A stretch of 26,606 nt of DNA from an uncultured Clostridium sp. (lineage in GTDB: Bacteria; Bacillota; Clostridia; TANB77; CAG-508). Position 1 is the stretch's first letter. The number at the start of each line of letters is the position of its first letter. Shown piece by piece: positions 16,328-24,746 of this stretch. A program made the position numbers and the translations under genes. Under the pieces are notes generated by a model, which was not told the origin of the DNA, did not search any database, and was given only the letters and a program-made list of their open reading frames with translations. The stretch spans positions 1 to 26,606 of the forward strand of contig USNR01000022.1 in the NCBI GenBank assembly GCA_900556135.1. Direction: 5' to 3'.

Positions 16328-17299
16328 TTAGCGTTCTCCATATTCTTCATCTCTGCCTTTTCCTTTACTAGGTACCTGTCTATTATTTAATTGTTGCCCA
16401 TTACTTGTTACCCTTATGTTTCTCCTGAAATCCTTTTCAGTGTTTCTTTCATTCACATTTTTTTCTTCCACTGTTGTAAGTACTGGTAAACGTTTTTGAT
16501 TTCTTCTAGTAAAGAAATTTTTTAATTTTGCAAATAATCCTACTTTTTTTGACGCTTGCAATTCTTTTTCTCTTTCTTCAAAAGCTTCCCCTATATCCAC
16601 AATTGTAGACGACTCCAAATCAGGGGCAAGCTCATCTCCAAAAACTAATGAATATATGGCTTCTATTTCATTAAAGTCATTTGGATATAGGCATTTAGGG
16701 TATTGTCTTGCCTCTTCAAACTTTTCCTTTCTTAAACTTAATTCCTTAGCTGGAATCCTAGCAACAGCTTCTCTTACTCTAGCTTTATTTATTAAATAGC
16801 CCAAAACCCTTTTCTTTTCATAAAAATCTAATCCATATACTGGATCTTTTACAGACTTTTTCTCACCACTCGCTCCCCAAAAGCTATCCGACAAGTCATG
16901 ACTTTCTTCCTCTAATTCTTCTAACGATTTTCCAGAAAATTCCTGAGTATATACTCCTCCGCGTTTTAAAGTTGCCATCTGCCTTGCTTGTTTTTTCACA
17001 TCATAGTCTGGCATAGATCTCTCTACACTATTATCAGCCTTAAATCTTTCATTTGCGTCCTCTATTTTTTCATGTTCTTTTTTATCATCTAATCCTTCAA
17101 ATTCTGATAATCCTTCAGATTTTCTATATTGTTCAATCACCTTTTTTAGTGCACTTGTATAAATCCTCGGGTCTTCATAACTTGTCCATTTTCCACATAA
17201 GTCGTATACATCTCCATGAAGATTGTTTTCAATCTTCTCTAATGCCTCAACTGATAAATCTTGCATTGCTTCTTTTAAATCTAAATCTACTATTCTCAT
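16328..17299 (-). CDS. Charged hypothetical protein
   Basis: A 323-residue soluble protein that I do not recognise. The start is the ATG at 17299, with GGAG nine bases upstream. An ATG five codons earlier has only AT-rich sequence before it. The N-terminal third is helical and acidic (MRIVDLDLKEAMQDLSVEAL). The middle (about 115-215) is more globular, with VYGLDFYEKKRVLGYLINKARVR in a likely helical domain. The C-terminus turns strongly basic (KLKNFFTRRNQKR near 265-277) and then polar and probably disordered (TSNGQQLNNRQVPSKGKG). No transmembrane segment or catalytic motif is visible. It lies between trmFO and the 501-residue unknown. The two unknowns share a charged style and basic tails but no obvious sequence repeat. 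A nucleic-acid-binding or scaffold role is speculative. Confidence 0.7.
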   Translation of the reverse strand: MRIVDLDLKEAMQDLSVEALEKIENNLHGDVYDLCGKWTSYEDPRIYTSALKKVIEQYRKSEGLSEFEGLDDKKEHEKIEDANERFKADNSVERSMPDYDVKKQARQMATLKRGGVYTQEFSGKSLEELEEESHDLSDSFWGASGEKKSVKDPVYGLDFYEKKRVLGYLINKARVREAVARIPAKELSLRKEKFEEARQYPKCLYPNDFNEIEAIYSLVFGDELAPDLESSTIVDIGEAFEEREKELQASKKVGLFAKLKNFFTRRNQKRLPVLTTVEEKNVNERNTEKDFRRNIRVTSNGQQLNNRQVPSKGKGRDEEYGER

Positions 17300-17390
17300 A
17301 CTTTCTCTCTCCATTTAATAAAAAATTTACATTTACTATTAGTATACACTATCTTTTTTGCTTTTGGAATTTTTTAACCAAATTGTAATA

Positions 17391-18803
17391 TTATTTTAAG
17401 CTACTTGTAATATATTCTTGTAGTTTTTCTATTGCTCTGTCTGATAGTTTGCCATATTTTAATTTTTTATCACTTATTCTTTTGCCTCCCAGTTCTGGAA
17501 TTATTCCAAAATTTGCATTCATTGGTTGAAATTTTTCATTTTCTGTTGATATATATTTAGCTAATGCTCCTATCATAGTTTCTTCTGGAAATTCTATTTT
17601 TTCTTTTCCTTTTATTTGATTTGCAGCATTTATCCCTGCAACAAGACCAGATGATATTGATTCCACATACCCCTCTACTCCTGTAATTTGGCCTGCAAAG
17701 TATATATTCTCTCTATTTTTTAAATTGTATGTATTATCTAATAATTTTGTTGAATTTATAAATGTATTTCTATGCATTACGCCATATTTTATAAACTCTG
17801 CATTTTCTAAACCAGGAATCATGCTGAATACTCTTTTTTGTTCACCAAATTTTAAATTTGTTTGAAATCCAACCATATTATAAATACTCGCTTTGCTATC
17901 ATCTTGCCTTAATTGCACTACCGCATACGGTCTGTATCCAGTTCTTGGATCTGTAAATCCCATTGGTTTTAGTGGTCCATATCTTAAAGTATCTATTCCT
18001 CTTTTTGCCATTATTTCTATAGGCATACATCCTTCGAAAATATCTCTCTTTTCAAATTCGTGTAACTCTGCTATATCTGCATTTACTAATTCATTCCAAA
18101 ATTTTTCATATTCCTCTTTATTCATTGGAAGATTTATATAACTCTTATTTTCATACTTTTTCTCTATATTTCTTATATTGTTCTTCCACTCTTCTATATC
18201 TTCATCTTTTTCTCTTTCTTGCTCATACCTATCTCCCCAAAAAGCAATATTCATATCTATGCTCTCTTTTGATATAATAGGCGCTGCTGCATCATAAAAA
18301 TGCAAATCCTCTTGTCCTGTTATCGCTAATATTTCTTTTGATAAATTATCTGATGTAAGTGGGCCTGTAGCTATAATTACTATCGATTTTTTCGATAGCT
18401 CTTTTAGATTTATTTCTTCTGTTCCAACTTCTTTTCTAATTATTTCTAGATTATCTATTTTCTCTAACTCTTCAGAAACTTTCTTTGAAAACGCTTCCCT
18501 ATCAACTGCAAGAGCTTGTCCTGCGGGTACGGCTACTTTATCTGCCACTTTTATAAGTAGTGAATCTAACATTCTTAACTCTTCTTTTAGTAATCCACAA
18601 GCATTTGTATGCAAATTAGATTTAAACGAATTACTGCATACTATTTCAGCTAAATTCTCACTAGAATGTGCTGGCGAAAATTTAGCTGGTTTCATCTCAT
18701 ACAATTTTACCCTTATACCTCTTTTTGCAATTTGATAAGCAGCTTCGCATCCAGCTAGGCCGCCTCCAATAACTACTATATCATTATAATTCTGGTCCTT
18801 CAT
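17391..18803 (-). CDS. trmFO: Folate/FAD-dependent tRNA (uracil-54-C5)-methyltransferase
   Basis: Makes ribothymidine at position 54 of tRNA, using methylenetetrahydrofolate as carbon donor and FAD as reductant. The start is the ATG at 18803, preceded by AGGAG at six bases; a longer frame from 18857 has no SD. The 470 residues begin with the Rossmann FAD motif VIGGGLAGCEAA (11-22). EIVCSNSFKS (C56) and IFEGCMPIE (C259) hold the two conserved cysteines matching C53 and C226 of the Bacillus enzyme. YFAGQITGVEGYVES near the C-terminus is the other conserved flavin-binding block. It is longer than Bacillus TrmFO (435 residues), mostly through a charged insertion at about 194-219. It overlaps the end of the upstream small gene by 20 bases, so the two are probably translationally coupled. 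Confidence 0.95.
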   Translation of the reverse strand: MKDQNYNDIVVIGGGLAGCEAAYQIAKRGIRVKLYEMKPAKFSPAHSSENLAEIVCSNSFKSNLHTNACGLLKEELRMLDSLLIKVADKVAVPAGQALAVDREAFSKKVSEELEKIDNLEIIRKEVGTEEINLKELSKKSIVIIATGPLTSDNLSKEILAITGQEDLHFYDAAAPIISKESIDMNIAFWGDRYEQEREKDEDIEEWKNNIRNIEKKYENKSYINLPMNKEEYEKFWNELVNADIAELHEFEKRDIFEGCMPIEIMAKRGIDTLRYGPLKPMGFTDPRTGYRPYAVVQLRQDDSKASIYNMVGFQTNLKFGEQKRVFSMIPGLENAEFIKYGVMHRNTFINSTKLLDNTYNLKNRENIYFAGQITGVEGYVESISSGLVAGINAANQIKGKEKIEFPEETMIGALAKYISTENEKFQPMNANFGIIPELGGKRISDKKLKYGKLSDRAIEKLQEYITSSLK

Positions 18804-19170
18804 CTTTTTCTCCTCTTTTATTGCCTTGGGTATCGGGCTTTTCCATAAATCTTTCATAACGTTTTAACAACGTTTCCATCTTTTTTCTTTCCCCAATAAC
18901 CTGCTTTCTTTTTCTTTCAAATTTCTCTTGGTCACTATATAAAGCATTTGTATCCACAATTTCATATTCATCACATAAATAAACTAATATTTTATAAATT
19001 TCACTAATCTCTTCTTTTGTCGGTTGAAATGTTCTTTCACTTAAAGCTTTTATTTTTTCATTATATAACTTTGTATATCTTCTTACATTCTCAATAGCTT
19101 GTTTTCGTAATCTTTTATCCGCTTCTTCTTCTCTATCTCTTCTACTCTTTCTACTATTTTTATATCCCAT
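18784..19170 (-). CDS. Small charged helical protein upstream of trmFO
   Basis: A 128-residue protein of unknown function. It starts with a very basic segment (MGYKNSRKSRRDREEEADKRLRKQAIENVRRY), continues as charged helix with YKILVYLCDEYEIVD as its only hydrophobic block, and ends in an acidic and Lys-rich tail. There is no signal peptide or membrane segment. Its SD is weak (GGGG about nine bases upstream). The last 20 bases overlap trmFO, whose SD lies inside this gene. It follows a promoter and a strong leader hairpin. The overlap and shared leader indicate co-expression with trmFO; whether the products interact is unknown. The basic start could bind RNA, which is inference only. Confidence 0.65.
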   Translation of the reverse strand: MGYKNSRKSRRDREEEADKRLRKQAIENVRRYTKLYNEKIKALSERTFQPTKEEISEIYKILVYLCDEYEIVDTNALYSDQEKFERKRKQVIGERKKMETLLKRYERFMEKPDTQGNKRGEKDEGPEL

Positions 19171-19213
19171 TTAAATCAACCCCATTTATAAAAACTACCT
19201 TTAGTTTAACATG

Positions 19214-19254
19214 ATTAACGCACAATTGTCAATGATTGGCAATTGTGCGTTAAT
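19214..19254 (-). promoter_or_regulatory. Leader hairpin or operator dyad before the 128-residue gene and trmFO
   Basis: Perfect 15-bp inverted repeat, arms ATTAACGCACAATTG and its complement, around an 11-base centre. On the minus strand it begins only a few bases after the predicted transcription start, so the mRNA would begin with this hairpin. No T tract follows on the minus strand, so a simple terminator for the helicase gene is less likely. The dyad could instead be a repressor site. Confidence 0.55.
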
Positions 19255-19263
19255 TAAAATTTT

Positions 19264-19292
19264 ATCATATATCCTAACACATTTTCTAGCAA
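19264..19292 (-). promoter_or_regulatory. Promoter for the 128-residue gene and trmFO
   Basis: Minus-strand TTGCTA (19292-19287), a 17-base spacer and TATGAT (19269-19264), located just after the helicase stop. The predicted start near 19257 lies directly at the edge of the inverted repeat at 19214-19254. Confidence 0.55.
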
Positions 19293-19305
19293 AATGAGTA
19301 GATCT

Positions 19306-22300
19306 TTATTCAAACAAGCTCATTATATCTTCTTTTGACAATTTGCTTATAAATGTTTGATTTGTTGATAACATACTATCTATCAGCATTTCTTTTCTCT
19401 TTTGCAAGTCATATATCTTCTCTTCAATTGAATTTTTCGTTATCAATTTATATACTTGTACATTCCTCTTTTGACCTATTCTGTAAGTTCTGTCTGTTGC
19501 TTGATTTTCAGCCGACAAGTTCCACCATGGATCATAATGTATAACCATATCTGCACCTGTTAAGTTTAATCCTGTTCCTCCAGCTTTTAAAGAAATTAAA
19601 AATACTTTTATATCATTGTTGTTATTAAATTCATCCACCATGCTTAGTCTTTCACTAACCTTTGTTTGTCCTGTTAATTTTAGATATGATATATTCTCCA
19701 TTTTTAATTTTTTCTCTAATATATCAAACATTGATGTATAACCTGAAAATAACAATATCTTATGATCTGATTGTATTGCATCTTTCATAATTTCTATACA
19801 CTGTGTAAGTTTTCCACTTTCACCTTCGTAATTATCTATAAATAAACTTGGATGACAGCAGATTTGTCTTAACCTTGTAAGTAATGCAAGTATTTTTATT
19901 TGGCTTCTTTCTATTCCATTTTCGGCTATTTCTTCTGCCACATTCTTTCTAGCCTTTATTAAATATGACATATAAATATCCTGTTGTTCATCTGTCATTG
20001 TGCTGTTTAATACAGTTATTGTTTTATCTGGCAATTCTGTTAGTACTTCTTTTTTTACACGTCTTAGAACAAATGGATTTATTAATTTCTTCAATTTATT
20101 GGTTGTTGCTTCATCATTTTCTTTTACTATTGCTGTTTCATACAATTCTTTAAACTTTTTATATGAAAATAAATATCCTGGCATAATAAAATCAAATATT
20201 GACCATAGCTCTGATAAAGAGTTCTCTATTGGTGTTCCTGTTAAGGCATATCTTGTTTCTGCCTTTATTTCCTTTATCGCCTTAGCATTTTTAGTATTGT
20301 TATTTTTTATATATTGTGCTTCATCTGCTATTATATATTTAAATTCGTAATTACTTTCCTCGTACAATTCAATATCGCGTTTTAGTAATTCATATGATGT
20401 TATAACAATATCATATTTAGGAATTTCTTTTATATTTTTTGTTCTTTCTTCTAAACTACCTTGTATTACAATAGATTTTATGTCTCGTGTAAATTTTTCT
20501 ATTTCATTTTGCCAGTTTAATGCAAGTGAACTTGGGCACACAACTAAGCTTGGCTTTCTATCTTTAGCATTATCTAAATATGAGCAAATAACGCTTAATA
20601 ATTGTACTGTTTTTCCAAGTCCCATATCATCTGCTAATATTCCTCCAAGTCCATATTCATCTAATGTTTTTAACCAATTAAATCCAATAATTTGATATCC
20701 TCTTAAATCAACCTTTAGTCTAGATGGTAGCTCTATTTTTTCTTCTAATTTAGACTTGTCCAATCCATCTATAAAGTTATTATATCCTTCATTTCTTATT
20801 AATCTAATTGAATTATTTTTTTCAAGTATTTTCTCTAAATAGAACGACCTATATAAAGGAACTTTAATCTTATGGTCTTTAATTTGTGAATAGTCTATAT
20901 CTATATCTTTTGTGATATTTTCTATAAATTCTATGTTCTCATTATCTTGCAAATTTATAAAACTTCCGTCTTTTAGTCTATGATATTTTTTCTTCAGTTT
21001 ATATTTTCTCATCACTTCTTGAAGTTCTTCGTTATCAATATTAAGGCCACTCAAATCCACGTCTAATAAATTATTTTCCACTCTTATTCCAACAGAAACA
21101 TTTTCTGTTTTTCGTATTTGTTTTTCCTTAAAATTTTCTGTTGCCATAACCTCAAAATTCTTAATATATGTGTCAATTTCATTGGCTAAAAAATTATATA
21201 TTTTATCTTCATTAGCCAATATCAATCTACTATTTTTCTGGTCATACATGAAACCTGTTTTCAATAACATATCCAATAATTTTGCTTCTTTAACTGCATT
21301 TCTTGGAATGCTATTATTTTCTTCATCTATATTCAATGGGTTTATTTCAACATCATCATACACAAAACGTATATCTGCTGTTACATATTGATGATTATCA
21401 TAATCTAAAAACATCCTAGCACATAGTTCAGCTGGTATATATTTTTTTAGTTCTTCGTAATCTTCTTTTGCAATATCTACATTTTGTTTTATATATGGTT
21501 CAACCACAGAGAAGAATGTAGCTAGTTGATTCTTTGGAAATATTATTTCCTTGGTAAAGTTTTTTCTAAATAATGATAACATTTGTATTGTGGTGTTCTC
21601 AAATTCTTTTGAGCATCTATATAATTTGTTATCCATCAAAATGTATGAAAATTCTTTTCCTTCAAAAATTTTATATTCATAGATATCAACGTTGGTATCT
21701 AACTTTAATTCCGATGTATTCTTCTTTTTTAGCGAGAATGTTATATCTGGTTTATTTGGAACAAACTGAACAATAGCAGAAGTATTTTCGTCCTCCATTA
21801 TTACATTTTTATTTTTTAATACTTCAAAAAGCTCATCAATCCCACTATTAGATATTAAAATTGAATCTTCTCCAAGTCTTTTTGTGTAATACTCATAACC
21901 ATTTGTAGATTCATTAGCATATTTTATTATTTCTGCATACTTCAAAATATAATCTAATAGTTCTCTGCTATTTTCTTCAAAAGCCTCTTTCGTATGAATA
22001 AACTCTAACTTTGAACCATATTTATACTTTTCCCTATTTAAGAATCTTTCATAAAACTCTGGCAAACTCTTTATTTTATATAATTGGCTCTCCCCAATTT
22101 TTATTTCTATCTTTAATGTATTACTTAATTTATTATAAATAATTTTAGGCTCAATTTTTATTTTTTTTCTTTCTATCTTAACAGTCTCTTCTTCTATCTG
22201 ATTACTTATATTTCTAAATGTTTTTATAAGCTGATTGAATGTTTTATAATTGCTAATATTATCTTCTTTTTCTTGTATCTTTATATTTTCTTTTGGCTTA

Positions 22301-22701
22301 TCAGAAAAAACATTTATATAATCTTTATTACTAAAAAATTCTTTAACAGTAGCAATAATGTGAATACAGGCACAGTAATTTTCTTTATATTTATCGCAAG
22401 TACAAGATAAATTTTCAATTTCACCTTCTAAAACTTTTACATATGTATTATATTTGCTATTATCATCTGTAACAACAGCTCTTATTTCAAAGTTTTCACT
22501 ATTATCAAAAAGCACTTTATTTATATATACTTTCTTATCCTTAACAAGTTTATCAGAACTTTTTATTAAATCTTCATCAAATTGTTTTATTAAATCATTA
22601 TAGATTTCTTCTTTAATATTATAATTCTTCAACTGGCTCAATTCCTTCCTTGCTACATTAATTACAGTGCTTATTAATACACTCTTTTCACTAATTAACA
22701 A
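19306..22701 (-). CDS. SWIM-domain SNF2-family helicase/ATPase
   Basis: Large DNA-dependent ATPase of the SNF2 (superfamily 2) type, presumably translocating on DNA. It may act in transcription or repair, like RapA-type relatives. As drawn it has 1131 residues. A SWIM zinc finger sits at 100-114 (C100, C102, C112, H114). A long SNF2-associated region (about 130-640) precedes the motor. Lobe 1 has Walker A DDMGLGKT (K697), SY in motif Ic and DEAQ (793-796). Lobe 2 has SLKAGGTGLNLTGAD and RTYRIGQKRNVQVYKL (motifs V and VI). The 5' end is uncertain: the first in-frame TTG (22701) has no SD and overlaps a likely -10 box. A TTG at 22641 or 22632, after AAGGAAGG, may be the real start. The maximal frame is given. 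No nuclease or restriction partner is adjacent, so a defence role is not supported. Confidence 0.9.
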   Translation of the reverse strand: MLISEKSVLISTVINVARKELSQLKNYNIKEEIYNDLIKQFDEDLIKSSDKLVKDKKVYINKVLFDNSENFEIRAVVTDDNSKYNTYVKVLEGEIENLSCTCDKYKENYCACIHIIATVKEFFSNKDYINVFSDKPKENIKIQEKEDNISNYKTFNQLIKTFRNISNQIEEETVKIERKKIKIEPKIIYNKLSNTLKIEIKIGESQLYKIKSLPEFYERFLNREKYKYGSKLEFIHTKEAFEENSRELLDYILKYAEIIKYANESTNGYEYYTKRLGEDSILISNSGIDELFEVLKNKNVIMEDENTSAIVQFVPNKPDITFSLKKKNTSELKLDTNVDIYEYKIFEGKEFSYILMDNKLYRCSKEFENTTIQMLSLFRKNFTKEIIFPKNQLATFFSVVEPYIKQNVDIAKEDYEELKKYIPAELCARMFLDYDNHQYVTADIRFVYDDVEINPLNIDEENNSIPRNAVKEAKLLDMLLKTGFMYDQKNSRLILANEDKIYNFLANEIDTYIKNFEVMATENFKEKQIRKTENVSVGIRVENNLLDVDLSGLNIDNEELQEVMRKYKLKKKYHRLKDGSFINLQDNENIEFIENITKDIDIDYSQIKDHKIKVPLYRSFYLEKILEKNNSIRLIRNEGYNNFIDGLDKSKLEEKIELPSRLKVDLRGYQIIGFNWLKTLDEYGLGGILADDMGLGKTVQLLSVICSYLDNAKDRKPSLVVCPSSLALNWQNEIEKFTRDIKSIVIQGSLEERTKNIKEIPKYDIVITSYELLKRDIELYEESNYEFKYIIADEAQYIKNNNTKNAKAIKEIKAETRYALTGTPIENSLSELWSIFDFIMPGYLFSYKKFKELYETAIVKENDEATTNKLKKLINPFVLRRVKKEVLTELPDKTITVLNSTMTDEQQDIYMSYLIKARKNVAEEIAENGIERSQIKILALLTRLRQICCHPSLFIDNYEGESGKLTQCIEIMKDAIQSDHKILLFSGYTSMFDILEKKLKMENISYLKLTGQTKVSERLSMVDEFNNNNDIKVFLISLKAGGTGLNLTGADMVIHYDPWWNLSAENQATDRTYRIGQKRNVQVYKLITKNSIEEKIYDLQKRKEMLIDSMLSTNQTFISKLSKEDIMSLFE

Positions 22702-22729
22702 TTATACTACAAAAAGCTACTATTAGCAA
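22701..22729 (-). promoter_or_regulatory. Probable promoter of the SNF2 helicase gene
   Basis: Minus-strand TTGCTA (22729-22724), a 17-base spacer and a perfect TATAAT (22706-22701). Transcription would begin near 22694, inside the longest open frame. This argues for a start codon further in, at 22641 or 22632. Confidence 0.5.
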
Positions 22730-22751
22730 GCGAATTTACAAGAGTCCATTT

Positions 22752-23456
22752 TTATCTTGTCTTTTTATCCTCTGCTGCTTTTATAAAACTTTTAAATATA
22801 TCATTTTGTTCTTTGTTATTTTTATACATTAATTCAGGATGCCATTGAACCCCCAGATTAAAATATGCTCCTTCATATTCCAAAGCCTCTACTATTCCAT
22901 CGGTGGCTTTGGCTATAATTTTATACATTCCTGGATCTATAACTCTTCCAGAATGTATAGAATTCGTAATAATTTCCTCTTTTCCTATAATCTTATATAA
23001 TAATGATCCCTCACTTATTGTTACTTTATGTTTATTCATATTGCTTAAATCTAAATGATTTTTCATCATATATTCTTTATCAGTATATTCAAGTTTTCCA
23101 TTAGTCGCACGAGCCATATTCATCATCCCACAACATATTCCTAACAATGGAATGTTCTTTTCTATACAGAATTTTGCTATATACCTTTCATAGTTACACG
23201 CAACTCCTCCACCTTGTAGTACAACTCCATTGCACAAATCTAATATCTCATCTAGGTCATTCATATTTTCCATATCATAATCTTCATAATGTGGATAGTC
23301 TTTCCAATTAGCATCTACTGTTAAGGTTTGTGGCACAATTCCTATTACCTTTGCCCCATTGCTTATTAGTGCTTCTCTTATTTCATCAACCTCTTGTATA
23401 TAATTCCATCTTTCTCCTTTATATGGTTTTCCAACTAATCCAATTAAAGCTTTCAT
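22752..23456 (-). CDS. Gamma-glutamyl-gamma-aminobutyrate hydrolase-like class I amidotransferase (C26)
   Basis: A 234-residue stand-alone glutaminase-fold hydrolase. Known relatives (PuuD and similar) cut gamma-glutamyl bonds, for example in gamma-glutamyl-GABA. The triad is visible: Cys108 in LGICCGMM, His206 and Glu208 in GVQWHPEL. LQGGGVACNYE (80-90) replaces the usual LQGGGD-type oxyanion block, and NSIHSGR (165-171) is the conserved substrate loop with His. The start has GGAGGAG with close to ideal spacing, and an extended -10 promoter lies upstream. It lies 50 bases before the helicase frame on the same strand, but the helicase seems to have its own promoter. No polyamine or folate genes are nearby, so the true substrate cannot be named. 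Confidence 0.88.
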   Translation of the reverse strand: MKALIGLVGKPYKGERWNYIQEVDEIREALISNGAKVIGIVPQTLTVDANWKDYPHYEDYDMENMNDLDEILDLCNGVVLQGGGVACNYERYIAKFCIEKNIPLLGICCGMMNMARATNGKLEYTDKEYMMKNHLDLSNMNKHKVTISEGSLLYKIIGKEEIITNSIHSGRVIDPGMYKIIAKATDGIVEALEYEGAYFNLGVQWHPELMYKNNKEQNDIFKSFIKAAEDKKTR

Positions 23457-23505
23457 TTATGACTCCTCCTTATTCAGTAATTCTTTCATAAAATTTGTCT
23501 CAAAA

Positions 23506-23534
23506 ATTATAGCATAATATTGGTATTCATACAA
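23506..23534 (-). promoter_or_regulatory. Extended -10 promoter of the C26 hydrolase gene
   Basis: Minus-strand TTGTAT (23534-23529), a 17-base spacer and TATAAT (23511-23506) preceded by TGC, forming an extended -10 element. The leader would be about 40 bases and carries GGAGGAG before the ATG at 23456. Confidence 0.6.
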
Positions 23535-23623
23535 CCACTAGATAACTCTTGTATTTACATCCCAAAATTTCTAAGTAACCTTTTTTTAATCTTTTCATAT
23601 TATACTATATCGAGGTGTTTAGT

Positions 23624-23980
23624 ATGGGCAACTTTATATTTAATGTTTTATTGTGGACTTTTGCGTTATATGGCATTGTAGAGGTTTTTAAGGCTCTTAT
23701 TCATACATATTACCATCCGAAAATTAACTCTAATGGAATATATCTTTTTATTGGTGTTAAAAATGAAGAAAATAAAATTGAAGGATTTTTACGTTCCATT
23801 CTTTTTAGAATTATTTATGGTAAAGAAGAAAATATAGATAATATTTTCGTTGTTGATTTAAACTCAAGTGATAAAACTTCTGATATTTTAAATATGCTTT
23901 CTAAAGATTACGATTGCATCCAATATACAGATTTAAATAATTGCAAAGAAATCCTAGATACCCTATCCCAAATAAAATAA
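23624..23980 (+). CDS. Short membrane-anchored protein resembling the N-terminal half of a GT2 glycosyltransferase
   Basis: A 118-residue protein. The start is the ATG at 23624, with GAGGTG six bases upstream; a GTG at 23615 overlaps that SD and is not used. Residues 1-25 form a hydrophobic N-terminal membrane helix (GNFIFNVLLWTFALYGIVEVF). Then follow YLFIGVKNEENKIEGFLRSI and FVVDLNSSDKTSDILNML. These resemble the first beta-alpha-beta units of family-2 glycosyltransferases (compare VVDDGSSDGT). The usual DxD and acceptor domain are missing, and the frame ends cleanly. It may be a non-catalytic relative of the nucleotide-sugar binding half, or a remnant. It is isolated on the plus strand, with genes pointing away and toward it. 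A catalytic role is unlikely. Confidence 0.6.
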   Translation: MGNFIFNVLLWTFALYGIVEVFKALIHTYYHPKINSNGIYLFIGVKNEENKIEGFLRSILFRIIYGKEENIDNIFVVDLNSSDKTSDILNMLSKDYDCIQYTDLNNCKEILDTLSQIK

Positions 23981-24033
23981 TTTTTTCTTGTTCCCCTAAT
24001 ATTTGTTTTTCTCAAGCATTTTATCTAACTCAC

Positions 24034-24059
24034 AAAAAGAGCCCGCACTTGCAAGCTCT
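24034..24059 (-). terminator. Terminator after the PIN-like gene
   Basis: Arms AGAGC (24038-24042) and GCTCT (24055-24059) with a 12-base loop. On the minus strand the stem is followed by TTTTTGTG. It lies about 13 bases after the stop at 24072. The stem is short but the T tract is good. Confidence 0.6.
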
Positions 24060-24071
24060 CTTTGTTCTACT

Positions 24072-24719
24072 TCATGATTTTCTTCTTGATCTCAATTGGT
24101 ATTTTTTTACAACAAGTGCCTCTTGAATGGTAAGTTCATCCCCTATTTTCACTTTACGAATAGTAGTAAAAGCTTCACCATCAAACCGGTATGTAGTAAT
24201 TTTCTTTTTCATCCAATTGTATTCAATTATGGAATCATCCTCATACAATGGAATTTTTCCTACAGCAATGGCTTTACGAACTTTTCCACCTTTTTCAAAT
24301 ACCATCAATGTAACTTTGGGTGATATTTGAGATATCATCACCATTGCTTTTTGCGGGTTACTTTTAACATAGTTAAGAGTAACCGCCTCATTTGCCCAGT
24401 AGAGACAATCTACATTCTTAAATCTGCAATCCAAAGCAATCATTGAATCAGCAGTCAAGACCGTTGCCGAATGTTCCTTCGCCCATTGTACAATGACACC
24501 TTCGCCATAAATGCACTTTTTTATGGTAATAGTTTTTGTTTTTTTAGACGTTGCCATATAACTAGCAATACGTTTTGAATTCGGATGTTTCTTTTCCTTT
24601 TCTCGCAACGCATTAAAAGTTATATTTGAAATAACCATAACGTTGTTCTCTGCAAGTTCAAAGAACCGGCTGATTCTCTCACTCCCCGCAATTGAGGAGT
24701 CGAAAATAATCTGTCCCAT
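24072..24719 (-). CDS. PIN-like domain protein, probable ribonuclease
   Basis: A 215-residue soluble protein. The start is the ATG at 24719, with GGAGG five bases upstream; a TTG six codons earlier overlaps that SD. Residues 1-110 look like a PIN nuclease fold: IIFDSSIAGS with D7, an acidic residue near 40 in NALREKEKK, and VLTADSMIALDCR with D91 and D97. Such residues bind the metal in PIN ribonucleases, many of which are toxins. The second half (about 125-215) is a beta-rich and basic extension ending KKYQLRSRRKS that I do not recognise. The gene appears richer in GC than its neighbours (about 35% over six hand-counted 60-base lines). It has a perfect promoter with a dyad over the start site. 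No antitoxin gene is adjacent. Acquisition by transfer is likely; toxin function is not shown. Confidence 0.65.
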   Translation of the reverse strand: MGQIIFDSSIAGSERISRFFELAENNVMVISNITFNALREKEKKHPNSKRIASYMATSKKTKTITIKKCIYGEGVIVQWAKEHSATVLTADSMIALDCRFKNVDCLYWANEAVTLNYVKSNPQKAMVMISQISPKVTLMVFEKGGKVRKAIAVGKIPLYEDDSIIEYNWMKKKITTYRFDGEAFTTIRKVKIGDELTIQEALVVKKYQLRSRRKS

Positions 24720-24746
24720 AATTTCCTCCTTAATCAAAATGTAGAT

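Noticed and set aside
19306..22701. SNF2 helicase as part of an anti-phage defence system
   Set aside because: No nuclease, methyltransferase or other defence partner is adjacent; neighbours are housekeeping genes with their own promoters.
24072..24719. Classical type II toxin-antitoxin pair
   Set aside because: No small antitoxin frame lies upstream or downstream of the PIN-like gene on the same strand.
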